Numbered from the stretch's first letter, positions 9,051 through 21,619 are shown. The stretch is DNA of 64,000 bases from Pseudomonas sp. N3-W (GCF_024970185.1 NZ_CP103965.1:1-64000); one strand, 5' to 3'. Notes: generated by a model from the sequence alone, not told the origin. A program made the numbers and translations.

Positions 9051-9365
9051 TTATTGCGCCTGACGATCGAGCTTCTTCAGAAACACCGTCATCTCCTTCT
9101 CGGCCTGCTTGTCACCATGGGCACGGGCGGCTTCCAGACCTTGCTCCCACGCCTGGCGTGCAGCCGCATGGTCTGCCAGTGCCAGATGGGCCTTGCCCAA
9201 CAGCTTCCAGGCTGCCGAGTATTTCGGATCGAACGCGACGCAACGCTGGAAATGCTCGGCGGCCTTGGCGTTTTCGCCAATATCCAGATAACCCTTGCCC
9301 AGGCCAAAGCGCAGCAATGAGTTATCCACACCCTTGGCGAGCATTTTTTCCAGGGATTCGAGCAT
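9051..9365 (-). CDS. Small tetratricopeptide-repeat protein
   Basis: A 104-residue all-helical protein with about two and a half TPR units (LLRFGLGKGYLDIGENAKAAEHFQRC; KYSAAWKLLGKAHLALADHAAARQAWEQGL). No signal peptide or membrane segment, so probably a cytosolic scaffold. AAGGAAG precedes the ATG. Function unknown; conserved in this position in pseudomonads. A DnaA box lies within it. Confidence 0.85.
   Translation of the reverse strand: MLESLEKMLAKGVDNSLLRFGLGKGYLDIGENAKAAEHFQRCVAFDPKYSAAWKLLGKAHLALADHAAARQAWEQGLEAARAHGDKQAEKEMTVFLKKLDRQAQ
9322..9330 (+). other. Consensus DnaA box (TTATCCACA)
   Basis: Exact 9-mer inside the TPR gene. Confidence 0.6.
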
Positions 9366-9417
9366 GGGTGGCTTCCTTGTTGAGGTGTGTCAGGGATCGA
9401 TATGTGTCAATGAAAAC

Positions 9418-9438
9418 GCTTTCGCGAGCAGGCCGGCC
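9418..9438. repeat. Partial REP half-site
   Basis: TTTCGCGAGCAGGCCGGCCC resembles one arm of the GCTCGCGA-type REP, without a partner arm nearby. Confidence 0.4.
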
Positions 9439-9458
9439 CGGGCGCCACAATTTCCGGA

Positions 9459-10832
9459 TCAGAAAAAGCTCAACCCCACATGAAACAGCTTCTCCACATC
9501 GCGGATATGCTTTTTATCCACAAGAAACAGAATCACATGGTCACCGGTTTTGATCACCGTGTCGTCATGGGCAATGATCACTTCTTCATCACGAATGATC
9601 GCGCCAATCGTGGTCCCCGGCGGCAAACCGATATTCTCGATCGCCCTGCCAATCACTTTGCTCGACTTCGCATCACCATGGGCAATCGCCTCGATGGCTT
9701 CCGCTGCCCCGCGCCGTAACGAGTGAACGCTGACGATATCGCCGCGCCGTACATGAGCCAGCAGGGTGCCGATGGTCGCCAGTTGCGGGCTGATGGCGAT
9801 GTCGATATCGCCGCCCTGAATCAAATCCACATAGGCCGGATTGTTGATGATGGTCATCACCTTCTTCGCCCCCAGGCGCTTGGCCAGCAGCGAAGACATG
9901 ATGTTGGCTTCGTCATCGTTGGTCAGGGCCAGGAAGATGTCGGCGTCGGCAATGTTTTCTTCCAGCAGCAGGTCGCGGTCCGACGCACTGCCCTGCAACA
10001 CCACGGTGCTGTCGAGGGTGTCCGACAGGTAACGGCAGCGCGCCGGGTTCATCTCGATGATCTTTACCTGATAACGGCTTTCGATGGCCTCGGCCAGACG
10101 CTCGCCGATCTGCCCGCCGCCAGCGATGACGATGCGTTTATAGCTCTCGTCGAGGCGACGCATTTCGCTCATCACCGCCCGAATGTTCGCCTTGGCGGCA
10201 ATGAAAAACACCTCGTCGTCGGCCTCGATCACCGTATCGCCCTGGGGCAGGATCGGCCGGTCACGACGGAAAATCGCCGCTACGCGGGTTTCGACATTTG
10301 GCATGTGCTCGCGCAACTGACGCAACTGCTGACCCACCAACGGCCCGCCGTAATACGCCTTGACCGCCACCAGTTGCGCTTTGCCTTCGGCGAAGTCGAT
10401 CACCTGCAACGCACCCGGATGTTCGATCAGGCGCTTGATGTAGTTGGTGACGACCTGCTCCGGGCTGATCAGCACATCGACCGGAATCGCGTCGTTGTCG
10501 AACAGGCCGGCGCGAGTCAGGTACGCGGCTTCGCGCACCCGGGCGATTTTGGTCGGGGTGTGGAACAGGGTGTGAGCGACCTGGCAGGCGACCATGTTGG
10601 TTTCGTCGCTATTGGTCACCGCCACCAGCATGTCGGCGTCGTCGGCACCGGCCTGGCGCAGCACCGTCGGAAACGACGCATGGCCCTGCACCGTGCGGAT
10701 GTCCAGGCGGTCGCCGAGGTTGCGCAGGCGCTCGCCATCGGTATCGACCACGGTGATGTCGTTGGCCTCGCTGGCCAAATGCTCCGCCAGCGAACCGCCG
10801 ACCTGCCCCGCTCCGAGGATGATGATCTTCAT
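9459..10832 (-). CDS. trkA: Trk potassium uptake regulator TrkA
   Basis: A 457-residue peripheral membrane protein that gates TrkH/TrkG-type K+ channels. Two tandem RCK units are visible: Rossmann motifs [15 protein letters not shown] (about 4-18) and [15 protein letters not shown] (about 235-249), each followed by a TrkA-C domain. It is downstream of rsmB in the same direction with 22 bp between, completing the fmt-rsmB-trkA operon. Full length compared with E. coli TrkA (458). No trkH is in the window. A DnaA box lies near the 3' end. Confidence 0.96.
   Translation of the reverse strand: MKIIILGAGQVGGSLAEHLASEANDITVVDTDGERLRNLGDRLDIRTVQGHASFPTVLRQAGADDADMLVAVTNSDETNMVACQVAHTLFHTPTKIARVREAAYLTRAGLFDNDAIPVDVLISPEQVVTNYIKRLIEHPGALQVIDFAEGKAQLVAVKAYYGGPLVGQQLRQLREHMPNVETRVAAIFRRDRPILPQGDTVIEADDEVFFIAAKANIRAVMSEMRRLDESYKRIVIAGGGQIGERLAEAIESRYQVKIIEMNPARCRYLSDTLDSTVVLQGSASDRDLLLEENIADADIFLALTNDDEANIMSSLLAKRLGAKKVMTIINNPAYVDLIQGGDIDIAISPQLATIGTLLAHVRRGDIVSVHSLRRGAAEAIEAIAHGDAKSSKVIGRAIENIGLPPGTTIGAIIRDEEVIIAHDDTVIKTGDHVILFLVDKKHIRDVEKLFHVGLSFF
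9514..9522 (+). other. Consensus DnaA box (TTATCCACA)
   Basis: Exact 9-mer in the 3' end of trkA. Confidence 0.6.
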
Positions 10833-10854
10833 CCAGTCACTCCATTGAATCCGT

Positions 10855-12165
10855 TTAGCCGCGTACGGCAGCGATCTTGATCAGCTTGGCGTAGTAGAAC
10901 CCGTCATGACCGCCCTGCTGGGCCAGCAATTGGCGACCATGGGGCTGCTTGATCCCGGCGGCGGTGGCGAGGTCCAGCTCGCGGGCGCCCGGCGTACGCG
11001 CAAGAAACGTTTCAATGACTTCGGTGTTCTCTGTCGGCAGTGTGGAGCAGGTGGCGTAAAGCAGAATCCCGCCCACTTCCAGGGTTATCCATAGGGCATC
11101 GAGCAGTTCGCCCTGAAGCACGGCCAGCGCGGCGATGTCGTCGGGTTGGCGCGTCAGCTTGATGTCGGGGTGGCGACGAATCACACCGGTCGCCGAGCAT
11201 GGCGCGTCCAGCAGGATGCGCTGGAACGGCTTGCCGTCCCACCAGGTAGCGGTATCACGGCCATCGGCGGCGATCAGCTCGGCGCTCAGGCCCAGACGCG
11301 CGAGGTTTTCCCGCACCCGCACCAGGCGCTTGGCTTCCAGGTCCACGGCCACGACGCCAGCCAGTGACGGCTCGGCTTCAAGGATATGGCAGGTCTTGCC
11401 GCCCGGTGCGCAGCAGGCGTCCAGCACCCGTTGCCCCGGCGCGAGATCGAGCAGGTCGGCGGCCAGTTGCGCCGCTTCGTCCTGCACGCTGATCCAGCCT
11501 TCGGCGAAACCCGGCAGGCTGCGAACATCGGCGGCGGCTTCGAGGACGATGCCGTCGCGGCTATACACGCATGGCGTCGCGGCAATGCCTGCTGCCGTCA
11601 GCAACTCGAGATAAGCATCGCGAGTGTGGTGACGACGGTTGACCCGCAGAATCATCGGCGGGTGCGCGTTGTTCGCCGCGCAAATCGCCTCCCATTGTTC
11701 AGGCCAGAACGCTTTCAGCGACTTTTGCAACCAGCGTGGGTGAGCGGTACGCACCACCGGATCGTGTTCCAGCTCAGCCAGCAGCGCTTCGCTTTCGCGC
11801 TGGGCGCGGCGCAGCACGGCGTTGAGCAAGGCCTTGGCCCAGGGCTTTTTCAGCTTGTCAGCGCAACCGACGGTCTCGCCGATGGCGGCGTGGGCCGGCA
11901 CGCGGGTGTAGAGCAGTTGATAGAGACCGACCAGCAGCAACGCCTCGACATCGGCATCAGCGGCCTTGAACGGTTTCTGCAACAACGTGGCTGCCAGCGC
12001 TGACAGACGCGGCTGCCAGCGTGCAGTGCCGAACGCCAGGTCTTGGGTAAAGCCGCGATCACGGTCTTCAACCTTGTCCATTTGCGTCGGCAAAGAACTG
12101 TTGAGCGAAGCTTTTCCGTTAAGAACAGCGGCAAGTGCCTTGGCGGCGGCCAGACGCGGGTTCAT
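10855..12165 (-). CDS. rsmB: 16S rRNA (cytosine-967-C5)-methyltransferase
   Basis: A 436-residue rRNA methyltransferase (also called Sun/Fmu). A NusB-like RNA-binding N-terminal domain (about 1-140) precedes the SAM-dependent domain: SAM-binding [13 protein letters not shown], the motif IV cysteine in [11 protein letters not shown] and the catalytic cysteine in [11 protein letters not shown]. Its ATG overlaps the fmt TGA stop, so it is translationally coupled to fmt. Confidence 0.96.
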   Translation of the reverse strand: MNPRLAAAKALAAVLNGKASLNSSLPTQMDKVEDRDRGFTQDLAFGTARWQPRLSALAATLLQKPFKAADADVEALLLVGLYQLLYTRVPAHAAIGETVGCADKLKKPWAKALLNAVLRRAQRESEALLAELEHDPVVRTAHPRWLQKSLKAFWPEQWEAICAANNAHPPMILRVNRRHHTRDAYLELLTAAGIAATPCVYSRDGIVLEAAADVRSLPGFAEGWISVQDEAAQLAADLLDLAPGQRVLDACCAPGGKTCHILEAEPSLAGVVAVDLEAKRLVRVRENLARLGLSAELIAADGRDTATWWDGKPFQRILLDAPCSATGVIRRHPDIKLTRQPDDIAALAVLQGELLDALWITLEVGGILLYATCSTLPTENTEVIETFLARTPGARELDLATAAGIKQPHGRQLLAQQGGHDGFYYAKLIKIAAVRG

Positions 12166-13121
12166 TGCGCGTCCGCCGTTTGCCCGAGCACCGTGCCGAC
12201 GGCGAATTTCTCACGACGACTGTTGAAAAAATCGCTGAAGTTCAGCGCCTTGCCACCGGGCAATTGCAGACGGGTCAGGCACAGCGCCTGTTCACCGCAG
12301 GCGACGATCAAGCCGTCCTTGCTGGCGCCGAGAATCGTTCCCGGTGCGCCCTGCCCTTCCGCCAGACTGGCGGCCAGCACTTTCAACGCTTCGCCGTTCA
12401 GCGTGCTGTGGGTGATTGGCCATGGGTTGAAAGCGCGCACCAGACGTTCCAGCTCAACCGCCGGACGACGCCAGTCGATGCGGGCCTCGTCCTTGTTCAA
12501 TTTATGCGCGTAGGTAGCGAGGCTGTCGTCCTGCACTTCGCCTTGCAACGTGCCCGCAGCCAGGCCGGCAATTGCCTGGATCACGGCGGGTGGGCCCATC
12601 TCGGCCAGACGGTCGTGGAGGCTGCCGCCAGTGTCTTCGCCGGTGATCGGCGTGGTGACTTTCAACAGCATCGGCCCGGTATCGAGGCCCAGTTCCATGC
12701 GCATCACCGTCACGCCACTTTCCGCGTCCCCGGCTTCGACGGCGCGCTGGATCGGCGCCGCACCACGCCAGCGCGGCAGCAGCGATGCGTGGCTGTTGAT
12801 GCAACCCAGACGCGGAATATCCAGCACCACTTGCGGCAGGATCAGGCCGTAGGCGACCACCACCAGCAAGTCGGGCTTCAACGCGGCCAGTTCGGCCTGG
12901 GCGTCGGCGTTACGTAGGGTCGGTGGTTGCAGCACGGGGATGTTGTTCTCCAGCGCGAGTTGCTTGACCGGGCTCGGCATCAGCTTCTGCCCACGACCCG
13001 CCGGACGGTCCGGCTGGGTGTAGACCGCAACGATCTCGTAAGGGCTGGCAAGCAGGGCCTTGAGGTGTTCGGCGGCGAACTCGGGGGTGCCGGCAAAGAC
13101 GATGCGCAGTGGCTCAGTCAT
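12162..13121 (-). CDS. fmt: Methionyl-tRNA formyltransferase
   Basis: A 319-residue enzyme that formylates initiator Met-tRNA using 10-formyl-THF. The N-terminus is [20 protein letters not shown]; the active-site segment contains [18 protein letters not shown] and [17 protein letters not shown]. The ATG at 13121 with GAGAGCC upstream is preferred over an in-frame codon at 13145 because it fits the family N-terminus. def lies upstream, but an intrinsic terminator separates them. Confidence 0.96.
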   Translation of the reverse strand: MTEPLRIVFAGTPEFAAEHLKALLASPYEIVAVYTQPDRPAGRGQKLMPSPVKQLALENNIPVLQPPTLRNADAQAELAALKPDLLVVVAYGLILPQVVLDIPRLGCINSHASLLPRWRGAAPIQRAVEAGDAESGVTVMRMELGLDTGPMLLKVTTPITGEDTGGSLHDRLAEMGPPAVIQAIAGLAAGTLQGEVQDDSLATYAHKLNKDEARIDWRRPAVELERLVRAFNPWPITHSTLNGEALKVLAASLAEGQGAPGTILGASKDGLIVACGEQALCLTRLQLPGGKALNFSDFFNSRREKFAVGTVLGQTADAQ

Positions 13122-13149
13122 GAAAGGCTCTCTATTGCTAAGCATCTTG

Positions 13150-13180
13150 AAAAGAAAAAGGCTTGCCGCGGCAAGCCTTT
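13150..13180 (-). terminator. Intrinsic terminator between def and fmt
   Basis: On the minus strand a perfect 11-bp stem (AAAGGCTTGCC/GGCAAGCCTTT) is followed by TTTTTCTTTTC. It sits after the def stop codon and before fmt. Confidence 0.85.
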
Positions 13181-13193
13181 GAAAGGAGGGGCA

Positions 13194-13700
13194 TCAAGCG
13201 TTCTGGCGATGCAGCTTTTCCAGTTTCTTCTTGATCCGGTCGCGTTTGAGACTGGACAGGTAATCGACGAACAACTTGCCGTTGAGGTGGTCGCATTCGT
13301 GCTGGATGCACACCGCGAGCAGGCCTTCGGCGATCAGTTCGTACGGCTGGCCGTCACGGTCAAGAGCCTTGACCTTGACCTTCTGCGGACGGTCTACGTT
13401 TTCGTAGAAGCCCGGCACGGACAGGCAGCCTTCCTGATACTGCTCCATCTCCTCGGTCAGGGATTCGAACTCGGGGTTGATGAACACCCGGGGTTCGCTG
13501 CGGTCTTCGGAGAGGTCCATCACGACGATACGTTTGTGCACGTTGACCTGGGTCGCGGCGAGGCCGATGCCTGGCGCTTCATACATTGTTTCAAACATGT
13601 CATCGACCAACTGACGCACTTCGTCGTCCACTACGGCCACAGGTTTGGCGAGAGTGCGCAGGCGCGAGTCGGGAAATTCGAGGATGTCTAAAATGGCCAT
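13194..13700 (-). CDS. def: Peptide deformylase
   Basis: A 168-residue metalloenzyme that removes N-formyl from nascent proteins. All three motifs are present: [17 protein letters not shown] (Cys metal ligand) and QHECDHLNG (HExxH). The start is the ATG at 13700 ([15 protein letters not shown]), as in Pseudomonas Def; an upstream extension to 13865 has no family similarity. Divergent from the LysM gene. Confidence 0.96.
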   Translation of the reverse strand: MAILDILEFPDSRLRTLAKPVAVVDDEVRQLVDDMFETMYEAPGIGLAATQVNVHKRIVVMDLSEDRSEPRVFINPEFESLTEEMEQYQEGCLSVPGFYENVDRPQKVKVKALDRDGQPYELIAEGLLAVCIQHECDHLNGKLFVDYLSSLKRDRIKKKLEKLHRQNA

Positions 13701-13773
13701 AAGCTTATTTGCTGCACGTGTGAGGTAAAGTCGGGTCGATGGCCTGGCGGGTCCGAGGATGCAGGCTACCGTT

Positions 13774-13838
13774 GTAAAACGTAGCTCCTTGTTTTTCAGT
13801 AAAGCAGGGAGCGAGCCACGGGGGCTCTGGCGTTTTAC
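13774..13838. promoter_or_regulatory. Inverted repeat in the def/LysM divergent promoter region
   Basis: GTAAAACG (13774-13781) and CGTTTTAC (13831-13838) are exact inverted copies enclosing a smaller GAGCC/GGCTC hairpin. Location suggests an operator or leader structure; the regulator is unknown. Confidence 0.35.
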
Positions 13839-13868
13839 GCGAACGCACATAATAAAGGGATTCACCGC

Positions 13869-14894
13869 ATGAGGAAATCACTACTCGCCTTGCTCCTTCT
13901 GGCCTCGGCCGGTCTGGCGCACGGGCAAGTGCAACTCAGGGAAGGTTTTCCACAGCAATACACGGTGGTAGCGGGGGACACACTTTGGGACATATCCGGC
14001 AAATACCTGCGTGAGCCGTGGCTATGGCCGCAGCTATGGCAGGCCAATCCACAGATCGAAAACCCCAATCTCATCTACCCCGGCGATACCCTGACGCTCA
14101 ATTACGTCAACGGCGTGCCACGCCTGAGCGTCAATCGTGGCGCGAGCCGGGGCACCATCAAGCTCTCGCCACGGATCCGCAGCAGCCCGATGGCCGATGC
14201 CATCCCGAGCATTCCGCTGCAATCGATCAACAGCTTTCTGCTGAGCAACCGCATCGTCGACAAGGTCGAGGATTTCGACAAGGCGCCCTACATCGTCGCC
14301 GGCGATGCCGAACGGGTACTCAGTGGCACCGGTGATCGCATCTACGCCCGTGGTCATTTCGACCCGAACCAGTCGGTGTACGGCATCTTCCGCCAGGGCA
14401 AGGTCTACACCGATCCGGACACCCAGGAGTTCCTGGGGATCAACGCCGACGACGTTGGCGGTGGCGAGATCGTCGCGACCGAGGGCGATGTCGCCACCGT
14501 CGCCCTGCAACGCACCACCCAGGAAGTGCGCCTTGGCGATCGTCTGTTCAGCGGCGAAGAACGGGCAATCACCTCGACCTTCATGCCCAGCGCTCCAAAA
14601 AATCAGATCAACGGCGTGATCATCGATGTGCCTCGGGGCGTGACGCAGATTGGCGTCATGGACGTGGTGACGTTGAACAAGGGCCAACGCGACGGTCTGG
14701 TTCAAGGCAATGTGCTGGAGGTGATGAAAACCGGCGAAACCGTGCGTGACCGGGTCACCGGCCAGCCACTGAAGATCCCCGATGAACGGGCTGGTTTACT
14801 GATGGTTTTCCGGACCTACGAGAAACTCAGTTACGGTTTGGTCCTCAATGCAACGCGGTCGTTGGCGGTGATGGACAAGGTGAGAAACCCTTAG
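13869..14894 (+). CDS. Secreted LysM-domain protein
   Basis: A 341-residue exported protein. The signal peptide is [19 protein letters not shown] (cleavage after about residue 19). The LysM domain (about 30-80) contains [17 protein letters not shown] and [13 protein letters not shown] and should bind peptidoglycan. The remainder (about 100-341) is a beta-rich domain of unknown function. It is followed by dprA in the same direction, as in P. aeruginosa PA0020-PA0021. Probably a periplasmic cell-wall-associated protein. Confidence 0.9.
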   Translation: MRKSLLALLLLASAGLAHGQVQLREGFPQQYTVVAGDTLWDISGKYLREPWLWPQLWQANPQIENPNLIYPGDTLTLNYVNGVPRLSVNRGASRGTIKLSPRIRSSPMADAIPSIPLQSINSFLLSNRIVDKVEDFDKAPYIVAGDAERVLSGTGDRIYARGHFDPNQSVYGIFRQGKVYTDPDTQEFLGINADDVGGGEIVATEGDVATVALQRTTQEVRLGDRLFSGEERAITSTFMPSAPKNQINGVIIDVPRGVTQIGVMDVVTLNKGQRDGLVQGNVLEVMKTGETVRDRVTGQPLKIPDERAGLLMVFRTYEKLSYGLVLNATRSLAVMDKVRNP

Positions 14895-14919
14895 CAAGCT
14901 CCACAAGTTACCAACAGAG

Positions 14920-14928
14920 TTATCCACA
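14920..14928 (+). other. Consensus DnaA box (TTATCCACA)
   Basis: Exact 9-mer in the 79-bp gap before dprA, followed by a short CCCGTT-TG-AACGGG palindrome. Confidence 0.65.
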
Positions 14929-14973
14929 GCTTATTCCCGTTTGAACGGGGCTCATAACGATCAAGGATGATCC

Positions 14974-16080
14974 ATGTCGCTGCCTGCTTTTAAACCGGTT
15001 TCGCCTGCGGAACTGGAAGCCCGTTTACGTCTGCATCGCCTGCCGGAACTCGGCCCGATGCGCTTCAAGAAGTTGCTGGAGGCGTTCGGTTCCGCATCTG
15101 CCGCCATCAGCGCTCCGGCCAGCGCCTGGCGCGCCTTGGGTCTGCCTCTGGCGTGCGCCGAGGCGCGGCGCAGCAGTGAAGTGCGCGACGGCGCCAGCCA
15201 TGCGTTGGCCTGGCTAGAGCGTCCGGACCAGCATTTGCTGATGTGGGACCAGCCTGACTACCCGGCACTGCTGGCAGAAATCAGCGACGCTCCGCCGTTA
15301 TTGTTTGTCGCCGGCGATCCGTCAATTCTGGAAAAACCACAGCTGGCGATGGTCGGCAGTCGGCGTGCGAGCCGTCCGGGCATGGACACAGCGGCCGCGT
15401 TTGCCCGCAGCCTGGCCGGTGCCGGTTTTGTCATCACCAGCGGCCTGGCACTGGGTATTGATGCCGCCGCGCACCAGGCCGCTTTGGACGTTGGCGGACA
15501 AACGGTCGGTGTGCTCGGCACGGGGCTGGAAAAGTTTTATCCACAGCGAAACCGACGACTGGCGGATGCCATGATCGGCTTCGGAAGCGCGGTGGTTTCG
15601 GAGTTCCCGCTGGACGCCGGCCCCACCGCCAGCAACTTCCCTCGGCGCAACCGGATCATTAGCGGTTTATCTCTGGGCGTGCTGGTGGTCGAGGCCAGTG
15701 TCGCCAGCGGTTCGTTGATCACTGCCAGGCTGGCGGCGGAACAGGGGCGTGAGGTGTATGCGATTCCGGGCTCGATCCATCACCCCGGTGCCAAGGGCTG
15801 CCACCAGTTGATCCGCGATGGTGCGATGCTGGTGGAAACCATCGAACACATCCTTGAAGCCTTGCGCGGCTGGCAACGGCTGCCGTTGGCCAGCGACGTG
15901 GCAGCCGCCAAGGTCGTTCATCCATTACTGATATTGCTGCACGCGGCGCCTCACACCAGCGAAGCGCTGTGCGAACCCAGCGGCTGGGCCTTGCCCAAAG
16001 TACTGGCAGCCCTGACGGAGCTGGAAATGGAGGGGCGGGCCGTCTGCGAAAACGGGCGCTGGTTTGCGCGAGTGAGCTAG
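14974..16080 (+). CDS. dprA: DNA-processing protein DprA (Smf)
   Basis: A 368-residue protein that loads RecA on incoming single-stranded DNA during natural transformation. The Rossmann-like core is clear: MVGSRRASRPGM, ITSGLALGIDAAAHQAAL, GTGLEKFYPQRNRRL and FPRRNRIISGLSLGVLVVEA, plus YAIPGSIHHPGAKGCHQLI. A helical N-terminal domain and a C-terminal winged helix (about 305-365) complete the usual architecture. AAGGATG precedes the ATG. A DnaA box sits within the gene. Confidence 0.95.
   Translation: MSLPAFKPVSPAELEARLRLHRLPELGPMRFKKLLEAFGSASAAISAPASAWRALGLPLACAEARRSSEVRDGASHALAWLERPDQHLLMWDQPDYPALLAEISDAPPLLFVAGDPSILEKPQLAMVGSRRASRPGMDTAAAFARSLAGAGFVITSGLALGIDAAAHQAALDVGGQTVGVLGTGLEKFYPQRNRRLADAMIGFGSAVVSEFPLDAGPTASNFPRRNRIISGLSLGVLVVEASVASGSLITARLAAEQGREVYAIPGSIHHPGAKGCHQLIRDGAMLVETIEHILEALRGWQRLPLASDVAAAKVVHPLLILLHAAPHTSEALCEPSGWALPKVLAALTELEMEGRAVCENGRWFARVS
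15537..15545 (+). other. Consensus DnaA box (TTATCCACA)
   Basis: Exact 9-mer inside dprA. Confidence 0.6.
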
Positions 16081-16135
16081 GTTTTATAAGGAAGATCGGT
16101 AAACTGCGCGAAGCCTTATTGCGGAGAGTTTTTTC

Positions 16136-16693
16136 ATGGTCAAGAGTTGGCGTGTGCAAGAAGCCGCACGAGAAATTCGCGCCGGGGCGGTCATTGCCTA
16201 CCCAACCGAAGCTGTCTGGGGTTTGGGCTGTGATCCGTGGAACGAGGAGGCGGTGGATCGTCTGTTGCTGATCAAGGGCCGGTCTGTGGGCAAAGGCCTG
16301 ATCCTGGTCGCCGACAACATTCGCCAGTTCGACTTCCTCTTCGAGGATTTCCCGGAGCTGTGGATGGATCGCATGGCCAGCACCTGGCCGGGACCGAACA
16401 CCTGGCTGGTGCCGCATCAGAACATGCTGCCCGAGTGGATTACCGGCGTGCACGAGACCGTGGCGCTGCGGGTCAGCGATCATCCACAGGTGCGGGATTT
16501 GTGTTCGCTGGTCGGGCCGCTGGTGTCGACTTCGGCCAACCCCCAGGGCCGGCCGGCAGCGCGCACGCGGATTCGCGTGGAGCAGTATTTCCGTGGGCAA
16601 CTTGATCTGGTGCTGGGCGGCAATCTTGGCGGACGCAAGAACCCGAGCGTGATTCGCGATCTGGCGACCGGGCAGGTTGTGCGTCCGGATTGA
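16136..16693 (+). CDS. tsaC: Threonylcarbamoyl-AMP synthase
   Basis: A 185-residue YrdC/Sua5-fold enzyme that makes threonylcarbamoyl-AMP from Thr, bicarbonate and ATP for t6A37 tRNA modification (RimN/TsaC). [21 protein letters not shown], the [13 protein letters not shown] lysine-rich segment and [13 protein letters not shown] are family hallmarks. Length matches the short TsaC form without a Sua5 domain. GGAGAG precedes the ATG. It lies 55 bp after dprA in the same direction. Confidence 0.94.
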   Translation: MVKSWRVQEAAREIRAGAVIAYPTEAVWGLGCDPWNEEAVDRLLLIKGRSVGKGLILVADNIRQFDFLFEDFPELWMDRMASTWPGPNTWLVPHQNMLPEWITGVHETVALRVSDHPQVRDLCSLVGPLVSTSANPQGRPAARTRIRVEQYFRGQLDLVLGGNLGGRKNPSVIRDLATGQVVRPD

Positions 16694-16707
16694 TACCGAG
16701 TCGCGGC

Positions 16708-16802
16708 CTTCGCGAGCAGGCTCGCTCCCACATTAGATCTTCAGTGAACACAGCTTTTGTGTTCGGCAACGATCCAGTGTGGGAGCGAGCCTGCTCGCGA
16801 AG
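16708..16802. repeat. REP doublet (REPIN), GTGGGAGC type
   Basis: Two inverted REP arms (CTTCGCGAGCAGGCTCGC.. and ..GCGAGCCTGCTCGCGAAG) about 45 bp apart. The inner segment (GATCTTCAGTGAACAC, CAACGATCCAG) recurs in the element at 19735. Lies between convergent tsaC and qor. Confidence 0.9.
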
Positions 16803-16826
16803 AGGCCGGCCTCGACAACAACAATC

Positions 16827-18882
<2,056 letters not shown>

Positions 18883-18895
18883 ACGAGGAATGTTG

Positions 18896-19717
18896 ATGGA
18901 CCGTTATGTTGTTTTCGGTAACCCGATTGGCCACAGCAAGTCGCCGCTGATCCATCGCCTGTTCGCCGAGCAGACCGCTCAGCAACTGGACTACAGCACG
19001 TCGCTGGCGCCGCTTGATGATTTTTCCGAGTTTGCCCGCAAATTCTTCCGCGCCGGTCGTGGGGCAAATGTCACGGTGCCGTTCAAGGAAGAAGCGTTTC
19101 GCCTGGCCAATAGCCTGACGAAACGGGCGCAGCGCGCCGGTGCAGTAAACACCCTGAGCAAACTGGCTGACGGCAGCCTGCTGGGTGACAACACCGACGG
19201 TGCCGGGCTGGTGCGCGACCTGACAGTCAACGCCGGTTTCAGCCTCAAGGGTAAACGTATCCTGCTGCTGGGTGCGGGTGGTGCCGTGCGTGGGGCGCTG
19301 GAACCGTTGCTGGCTGAGCAACCGGCGTCGGTGATCATTGCCAACCGCACGGTGGAAAAAGCCGAGTTGCTGGCCGAATTGTTCGCCGACCTCGGGCCGG
19401 TTTCTGCCAGTGGTTTCGATTGGCTGAAGGAGCCGGTGGACCTGATCATCAACGCGACGTCTGCCAGTTTGTCAGGGGATGTGCCGCCGATTGCCGGTAG
19501 CTTGATCGAGCCGGGCAAGACCGTTTGCTACGACATGATGTACGGCAAGGAACCGACCTCGTTCTGCCGCTGGGCCAGTGAACACGGCGCGGCGGTAGCG
19601 ATGGATGGCTTGGGCATGTTGGCCGAACAGGCGGCGGAAGCGTTTTTCCTGTGGCGCGCAGTGCGGCCGGATACGGCGCCGGTGCTGGCGGAACTACGTC
19701 GACAGTTGGCCCTTTAA
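18896..19717 (+). CDS. aroE: Shikimate dehydrogenase (NADP+)
   Basis: A 273-residue enzyme reducing 3-dehydroshikimate to shikimate in aromatic amino acid synthesis. Substrate site NPIGHSKSP (about 8-16), [11 protein letters not shown] with the catalytic Lys, NTDGAGLV, and NADP-binding [10 protein letters not shown] followed by [11 protein letters not shown] 18896 is preferred to ATG 18890 because GAGG lies eight bases upstream and the protein then begins MDRYVVFG as in other pseudomonads. Cotranscribed with hemF. Confidence 0.96.
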   Translation: MDRYVVFGNPIGHSKSPLIHRLFAEQTAQQLDYSTSLAPLDDFSEFARKFFRAGRGANVTVPFKEEAFRLANSLTKRAQRAGAVNTLSKLADGSLLGDNTDGAGLVRDLTVNAGFSLKGKRILLLGAGGAVRGALEPLLAEQPASVIIANRTVEKAELLAELFADLGPVSASGFDWLKEPVDLIINATSASLSGDVPPIAGSLIEPGKTVCYDMMYGKEPTSFCRWASEHGAAVAMDGLGMLAEQAAEAFFLWRAVRPDTAPVLAELRRQLAL

Positions 19718-19734
19718 AGCTTCGTCGGAACGCC

Positions 19735-19830
19735 GCCCGGAGCAAGCCCACTCCCACCGTTGATCTTCAGTGAACACAAAATTGGAGCTCGGCAGCGATC
19801 CAGTGTGGGAGCGGGCTTGATCGCGAATGG
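19735..19830. repeat. Degenerate REP doublet
   Basis: Arms CGGAGCAAGCCCACTCCCAC and GTGGGAGCGGGCTTGATCGC face each other. Inner sequence is shared with the element at 16708 (GATCTTCAGTGAACAC). Lies between convergent aroE and sulP. Confidence 0.75.
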
Positions 19831-19849
19831 CGTCGACACCGATATTGGA

Positions 19850-21418
19850 TCAATCCTCAAACCTGATCGGACATTTCTCCGCCCCTTCCAGCTTCCTCAA
19901 TTCCTCCACCACCGGCCCCCGCGCCCCGCGCAAGGTCAGGCTGCGATCCTGCTGGAGCAACCGTCGCGCCTCCTGATGCAGCATCTCCACACCCGAATAG
20001 TCAATGAAGTTGATGTGCTGCGCCTCGATCACCACCCGTGCGCCGTGCATCCGTTGCAGGCGCACTTGCAGGTAATGGCTGGCGCCGAAAAAAATCGACC
20101 CGCCAACCCGCAGAATATCTTCATCACCACGGCGCCAATGCTGCACGCGGGGTTGCGAGGTGCGTTTGAGGTAGAAGAACAGCGAGGCCAGCACCCCGGC
20201 ATAAATCGCCGTCTGCAATTCCAGCAGCAATGTGGCGACACAGGTCAGGGCCATGACCACGAATTCGGCGCGGCTGACCCGCAGCAACGCCCGAATACCG
20301 CGATGGTCCACCAGCCCCCAGGCGATCAACAGAATGCTGCCGGCCATCGCCGGGATCGGGATGTGCGCAATCAGCGTCGCGCCGAAAATCGCGAACAGCG
20401 CCACCCACAATGCCGAAAATACCCCGGCCAGCGGCGAACAGGCGCCCGCCTCAAAACTCAGCCCCGAGCGGGTGAACGAGCCGGCGGACAAGGAGCCTGA
20501 AAAAAATGCCCCAATGATGTTCGATAAACCCTGGGCGCGGACTTCCTGGTTGGCATCGAGCAATTGCTGCGAACGGCTGGCGATCGAGCGCGCAATCGAC
20601 AGGCTGGTCACCAGCCCGAGCATACCGATGGCCACTGCGCTCGGCAGCAGGCGTAGCACCATGTCCAGATCCAGCGGCAATTTGCTGAAGGGCGGCAACT
20701 GGCCGACAAAGGCGCTGACCAATTTCACCTGGCCGAACATCGACGGCCACAGCCACACCAGCAACCCGCCCAGGACCAGCGTGATCAGCAGCGTCGGCCA
20801 GCGCGGCAGCAACAGTTTCAGTGCCGCGCCCACCACCACGGTCGCAAGGCCAAGTATCAGCGACGGTTTATCCACAGCCCCGAGATGGCTGAGCAACGTC
20901 ACCAGACTGTCCAACGCTGTCGCCTGATTCGGCAGGTCCAGCCCCAACAGATTCGGCAATTGCCCGATGGCAATCACCACCGCCGCGCCGAGGGTGAAGC
21001 CCAGCACCACGGAATGGGAGACGAAATTCACCAGCGCGCCGAAACGCAGCAAACCCAGCAGCCACTGGAAAATCCCGGCGAGCAGCGTCAGCAGCAGGAT
21101 CAGCGTGATGTAGTCCTCGGACGCAGGCACGGCCAGTGGGCTGACGCTGGCGTACAAGACAATGGAGATCGCCGCTGTAGGACCGCAGATCAGGTGCCAC
21201 GACGAACCCCAGAGACAGGCGATCAACACCGGGATGATTGCGGCATAGAGGCCGTATTCCGGTGGGAGACCGGCGATCAGCGCGTAGGCAATGGACTGCG
21301 GCAGCGCGAGAATCGCGCCGCTGAGGCCGACCATCAGGTCGCGGCCAACACTGGCGCGGGTCTGCCTGGGCAGCCAACTGAGAAAGGGAAAGAGTGAATG
21401 GCGGCTGGGGAAGGCCAT
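19850..21418 (-). CDS. SulP-family sulfate/anion transporter with STAS domain
   Basis: A 522-residue inner-membrane carrier. About 11-12 hydrophobic helices (residues 25-400; GLSGAILALPQSIAYALIAG is the family N-terminal signature) precede a cytosolic STAS domain (about 420-520; INFIDYSGVEMLHQEARR). ATG 21418 has GAGAGG upstream; the longer frame to 21550 runs through a REP element and is unlikely. It stands next to a choline-sulfatase locus, as does the P. aeruginosa sulfate transporter PA0029, so handling of released sulfate is a plausible role. Substrate not proven. Confidence 0.92.
   Translation of the reverse strand: MAFPSRHSLFPFLSWLPRQTRASVGRDLMVGLSGAILALPQSIAYALIAGLPPEYGLYAAIIPVLIACLWGSSWHLICGPTAAISIVLYASVSPLAVPASEDYITLILLLTLLAGIFQWLLGLLRFGALVNFVSHSVVLGFTLGAAVVIAIGQLPNLLGLDLPNQATALDSLVTLLSHLGAVDKPSLILGLATVVVGAALKLLLPRWPTLLITLVLGGLLVWLWPSMFGQVKLVSAFVGQLPPFSKLPLDLDMVLRLLPSAVAIGMLGLVTSLSIARSIASRSQQLLDANQEVRAQGLSNIIGAFFSGSLSAGSFTRSGLSFEAGACSPLAGVFSALWVALFAIFGATLIAHIPIPAMAGSILLIAWGLVDHRGIRALLRVSRAEFVVMALTCVATLLLELQTAIYAGVLASLFFYLKRTSQPRVQHWRRGDEDILRVGGSIFFGASHYLQVRLQRMHGARVVIEAQHINFIDYSGVEMLHQEARRLLQQDRSLTLRGARGPVVEELRKLEGAEKCPIRFED
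20868..20876 (+). other. Consensus DnaA box (TTATCCACA)
   Basis: Exact 9-mer inside the SulP gene. Confidence 0.6.
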
Positions 21419-21509
21419 GGGTCCTCTCGGGTGGGAGTTTGCGCAAGGGTAGCAGGACGGCCCCTGTGGGAGCAGGCAGCACAGGCGTAAGTCAGGCAAA
21501 ACACAAACC

Positions 21510-21599
21510 TGTGGGAGCGGGCTTGCTCGCGAAACCGGTGGGTCAGTCAATAATTTTTAGCCTGATACACCCTCTTCGCGAGCAGGCTCGCTCCCACAG
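21510..21599. repeat. REP doublet (REPIN), GTGGGAGC type
   Basis: Arms GTGGGAGCGGGCTTGCTCGC and GCGAGCAGGCTCGCTCCCAC about 50 bp apart; inner GTCAGTC and CTGATACAC also occur in the element at 29139. A single extra arm fragment lies at about 21467. Confidence 0.9.
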
Positions 21600-21619
21600 G
21601 GAATACTGGGGTGCCGTTC

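Noticed and set aside
9723..10880. 385-codon open frame on the plus strand
   Set aside because: Antisense to trkA.
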